This document shows, piece by piece, positions 62,085 through 64,000 of a stretch of DNA of 64,000 nucleotides (its first letter is position 1; each line of letters opens with the position of its first letter). The DNA is from Ovis canadensis (taxonomy: Eukaryota > Chordata > Mammalia > Artiodactyla > Bovidae). The position numbers and the translations under genes were made by a program. The notes beneath the pieces were generated by a model, which saw only the letters and a program-made list of their open reading frames with translations, was not told the DNA's origin and did not search any database. The DNA is taken from assembly GCF_042477335.2 (NCBI RefSeq), contig NC_091248.1, positions 117,704,501 to 117,768,500 of the forward strand, given 5' to 3'.

Positions 62085-62300
62085 GCCCCCTTGATGACAC
62101 TATTTGTCCTTCAGGTCTCAGTTTAAAGGTGACTTTCTGTAGGGACACTGCACTGAACCCCTACCCTGGATCACTACAACCTTCATAGTTTGGAGCTTGG
62201 TGTGAGACACTGAACTCGTCAGTTTTCTGTATCAGTGAACTTGGTGAGGACTGGGGGCCTGCCCTATTGATCATTGACCGTAAGAGCCCAGCACACAGCA
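62085..62300 (+). repeat. L2 LINE fragment
   Basis: cttcaggtctcagtttaaag, gtgaggactgggggcctgcc and taagagcccagcacacagca follow L2 3' order. Diverged. Confidence 0.5.
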
Positions 62301-62869
62301 GACCGGCCCAACAAAATGCAACCCTCCAACCCCCATATCCCTGCCAATAACCAGCAAGGGCCACAGGTAACACGCAAGCTGTGAGGCCAGCCCTGCACCC
62401 AGAGGTGTTGGTGCAGACCCATCCTCCACCCACCCCTTTCAGGAACATCAGCTGGTCAACAGCTGGGAGAGGAACCTAAAAGAAATTCCAGCCTGAGGGG
62501 TGACAACCTTACCCCTTCTGAAACCCCAAAGACCAGAAGACCAGACTGTACAAGGCACACACAGCCATTCCCGGGCATTTCATTTCCTCTCTGGCTGGAC
62601 TCCACAGGCTGGGGCCCAGGGGCAGGGCTGGGTGGGAGCTTTGGAGGGGATGAGAAGGAACCTGGGCTGGCTTTGAGCTGTGAGTCCGAGGGCAGGGCAC
62701 CCCTAAGCATCTTACAACTGTGGCTGCAGCAGATGGGCTCCTGCTGCCCAGCCCCGACCTCCTGGGAACAGTCACTCCTAATCACCAGATCTTGGAGCTT
62801 CTTCCAGTGCTGAGAAGGCGGCTATCACTGCAGAGGAGCGCTATGGGGCCTGGCCACCCCTTACTCAAA

Positions 62870-62990
62870 TTCTGGTTCTGTGACTTGCAAGCTACTTGAC
62901 CTTAGGCAAGTTCCCTGACTTTTCAGAGCTTCAGTGTGATCCTCTGTAAAGTGGGAAGATGTTTGCAATGAGGCCTGAGATCATGTCCAC
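62870..62990 (+). repeat. MIR SINE
   Basis: tggttctgtgacttgcaagc, ttgaccttaggcaagttccc and tcctctgtaaagtgggaaga are MIR core wording. Confidence 0.8.
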
Positions 62991-63278
62991 AAAGCCAAGG
63001 GCGTGTAGTATATACTCATTAAATTAAGAGTCTCCAGTCTGCTGGGTGGTGTGTAAATCTTCGTGTCTGATCCCAACATACATGACCTCATCTGATGCTT
63101 GGCGTTGCCAAGGTGATCCTACCCTTCCCTGTCTTAGCTCCAGGCCATCTGGCTCTCTCCCTGGGCCTTCCCCACCCAGCTCCACCCATTCCATTCCTTG
63201 CAGCTCAGACTCCACTAACCTGTTCCCATTGTTAGCGAAAATTGTGGTGTGGGAAAAGCACTGTTTAGAGAGAAAAGT

Positions 63279-63543
63279 CAGAGAAGGCAATGGCAACCCA
63301 CTCCAGTACTCTTGCCTGGAAAATCCCATGGATAGAGGAGCCTGGCAGGCTGCAGTCCACGGGGTTGCAAAGAGTCGGACACGACTGAGCGACTTCACTT
63401 TCATGCATTGGAGAAGGAAATGGCAACCCACTCCAGTGTTCTTGCCTGGAGAATCCCAGGGACGGTGAAGCCTGGTGGGCTGCTATCTACGGGGTCACAC
63501 AGAGTCAGACATGACTGAAGCGACTTAGCAGCAGCAGCAGCAG
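63279..63543 (+). repeat. Dimeric BOV-A2 SINE
   Basis: Two full BovA units are joined by gacttcactttcatgcattg and end in (CAG)n. Flanks gagagaaaagt / gagataaaagt are approximate duplications. Confidence 0.94.
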
Positions 63544-63569
63544 AGATAAAAGTAAATTCTAAAAATTTG

Positions 63570-63783
63570 GGGGGCTTCCCTGGTGGCTCAGATGGTAAAG
63601 AATCAGCCTGCCATTCAGGAGACCTGGGTTCGGTTCCTGGGTCGGGAAGACCTCCTGGAGGAGGGTATGGCAACCCACTCCAGTATTCTTGCTTGGAGAA
63701 TCCCCATGGACATAGGAGCCTGGCGGGCTACAGTTCACGGGGTCACAAAGAGTCGGACATGACTGAGCAACTGAACTGAACTG
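63570..63783 (+). repeat. Bov-tA SINE, complete
   Basis: ggcttccctggtggctcaga, tggtaaagaatcagcctgcc, tattcttgcttggagaatcc and a tail of gaactgaactgaactt. It lies directly after the BOV-A2. Confidence 0.94.
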
Positions 63784-63859
63784 AACTTCCTCACCCCTGG
63801 GAAACCTAGCCGATCTTAAACCAGTGGCTAGTGAATCTAATGATTAATGGCACATGTGT

Positions 63860-64000
63860 GCAAGCTAAGTTGCCTCAGTCATGTCTCTCTGCAACCTGTG
63901 GACTGTAGCCTGCCAGGCTCCTCTGTCCATGGGATTCTCCAAGCAAGAATACTGGAGTGGGTTGCCATGCCCTCCTCCAGGGGATCTTCCTGACCCAGGG
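63860..64000 (-). repeat. Bov-tA SINE, cut by window end
   Basis: Antisense: gtagcctgccaggctcctct, caagaatactggagtgggtt and ccaggggatcttcctgaccc. The tRNA-like head lies past the window. Confidence 0.92.

Larger units (their letters stand above)
60227..64000 (-). other. KLRG2: KLRG2 intron (upstream on minus strand), repeat-rich
   Basis: I searched the minus strand for the first lectin exon (a CYxF-type motif with splice sites) and for a transmembrane exon and found neither, so this is probably a long intron running out of the window. It contains CHR SINEs, an L1 3' end, L2 and MIR scraps, and three Bov SINEs, the last cut by the window edge. Confidence 0.65.

Noticed and set aside
62456..62785. 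109-codon minus-strand frame as a KLRG2 N-terminal exon
   Set aside because: Proline-rich composition is suggestive, but there is no transmembrane segment, no donor in phase and no recognised wording; not supportable.
1..64000. CRISPR arrays, operons, riboswitches, phage or bacterial elements
   Set aside because: Nothing of this kind is present; repeats are dispersed mammalian retroelements and genes have spliceosomal introns.

Overview
The window is mammalian nuclear DNA from a ruminant, most likely a bovid. The evidence is the interspersed repeats: BovB (RTE) LINEs, BOV-A2 and Bov-tA SINEs, CHR-type tRNA-derived SINEs and L1 elements with the artiodactyl 3' end, alongside ancient mammalian MIR, L2 and hAT copies. 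Codons are split by canonical GT-AG introns. There is no prokaryotic feature, CRISPR array or true tRNA/rRNA gene.

Two protein-coding genes are supported. On the plus strand, about 1-48.8 kb is most of LUC7L2, the U1 snRNP-associated splicing factor. Exon 1 lies upstream of the window. Exons 2-10 are at 7498-7592, 25476-25574, 28334-28444, 31245-31388, 36094-36270, 37939-38030, 40208-40237, 43450-43641 and 47504-47681. All junctions keep frame, and with the usual 20-residue first exon the total is 392 codons. The 3'UTR runs to an AATAAA at 48762. On the minus strand, the last two coding exons of a C-type-lectin receptor that I identify as KLRG2 lie at 60123-60226 and 59531-59651. The two genes converge tail to tail, as LUC7L2 and KLRG2 do in other mammals.

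The introns hold most of the repeats. Intron 2 (17.9 kb) has two antisense BovB copies, a triple tRNA-SINE array, L1/L2/CHR pieces, a 75-bp perfect tandem duplication and a 21-bp perfect hairpin. Intron 5 has a BovB, a SINE nested in an L1 3' end, and other L1 fragments. Introns 7 and 8 are poor in young repeats and carry possible alternative 3' ends.

The intergenic stretch (48.8-59.5 kb) contains what looks like a decayed minus-strand endogenous retrovirus. It has LTR-like direct repeats near 49.7-50.7 and 54.8-55.3 kb, with gag-like and protease-like remnants between them. It is cut by CHR SINEs, and a 5'-truncated L1 with target-site duplications sits inside one LTR. From 56 to 64 kb the DNA is GC-richer and full of SINEs around the KLRG2 exons.

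Two functional themes stand out. LUC7L2 acts on 5' splice-site choice, and its own donors fall into two visibly different classes, with possible truncating events in introns 2, 7, 8 and 9. Many SINE/LINE insertions keep clear target-site duplications, so their boundaries can be set to the base.
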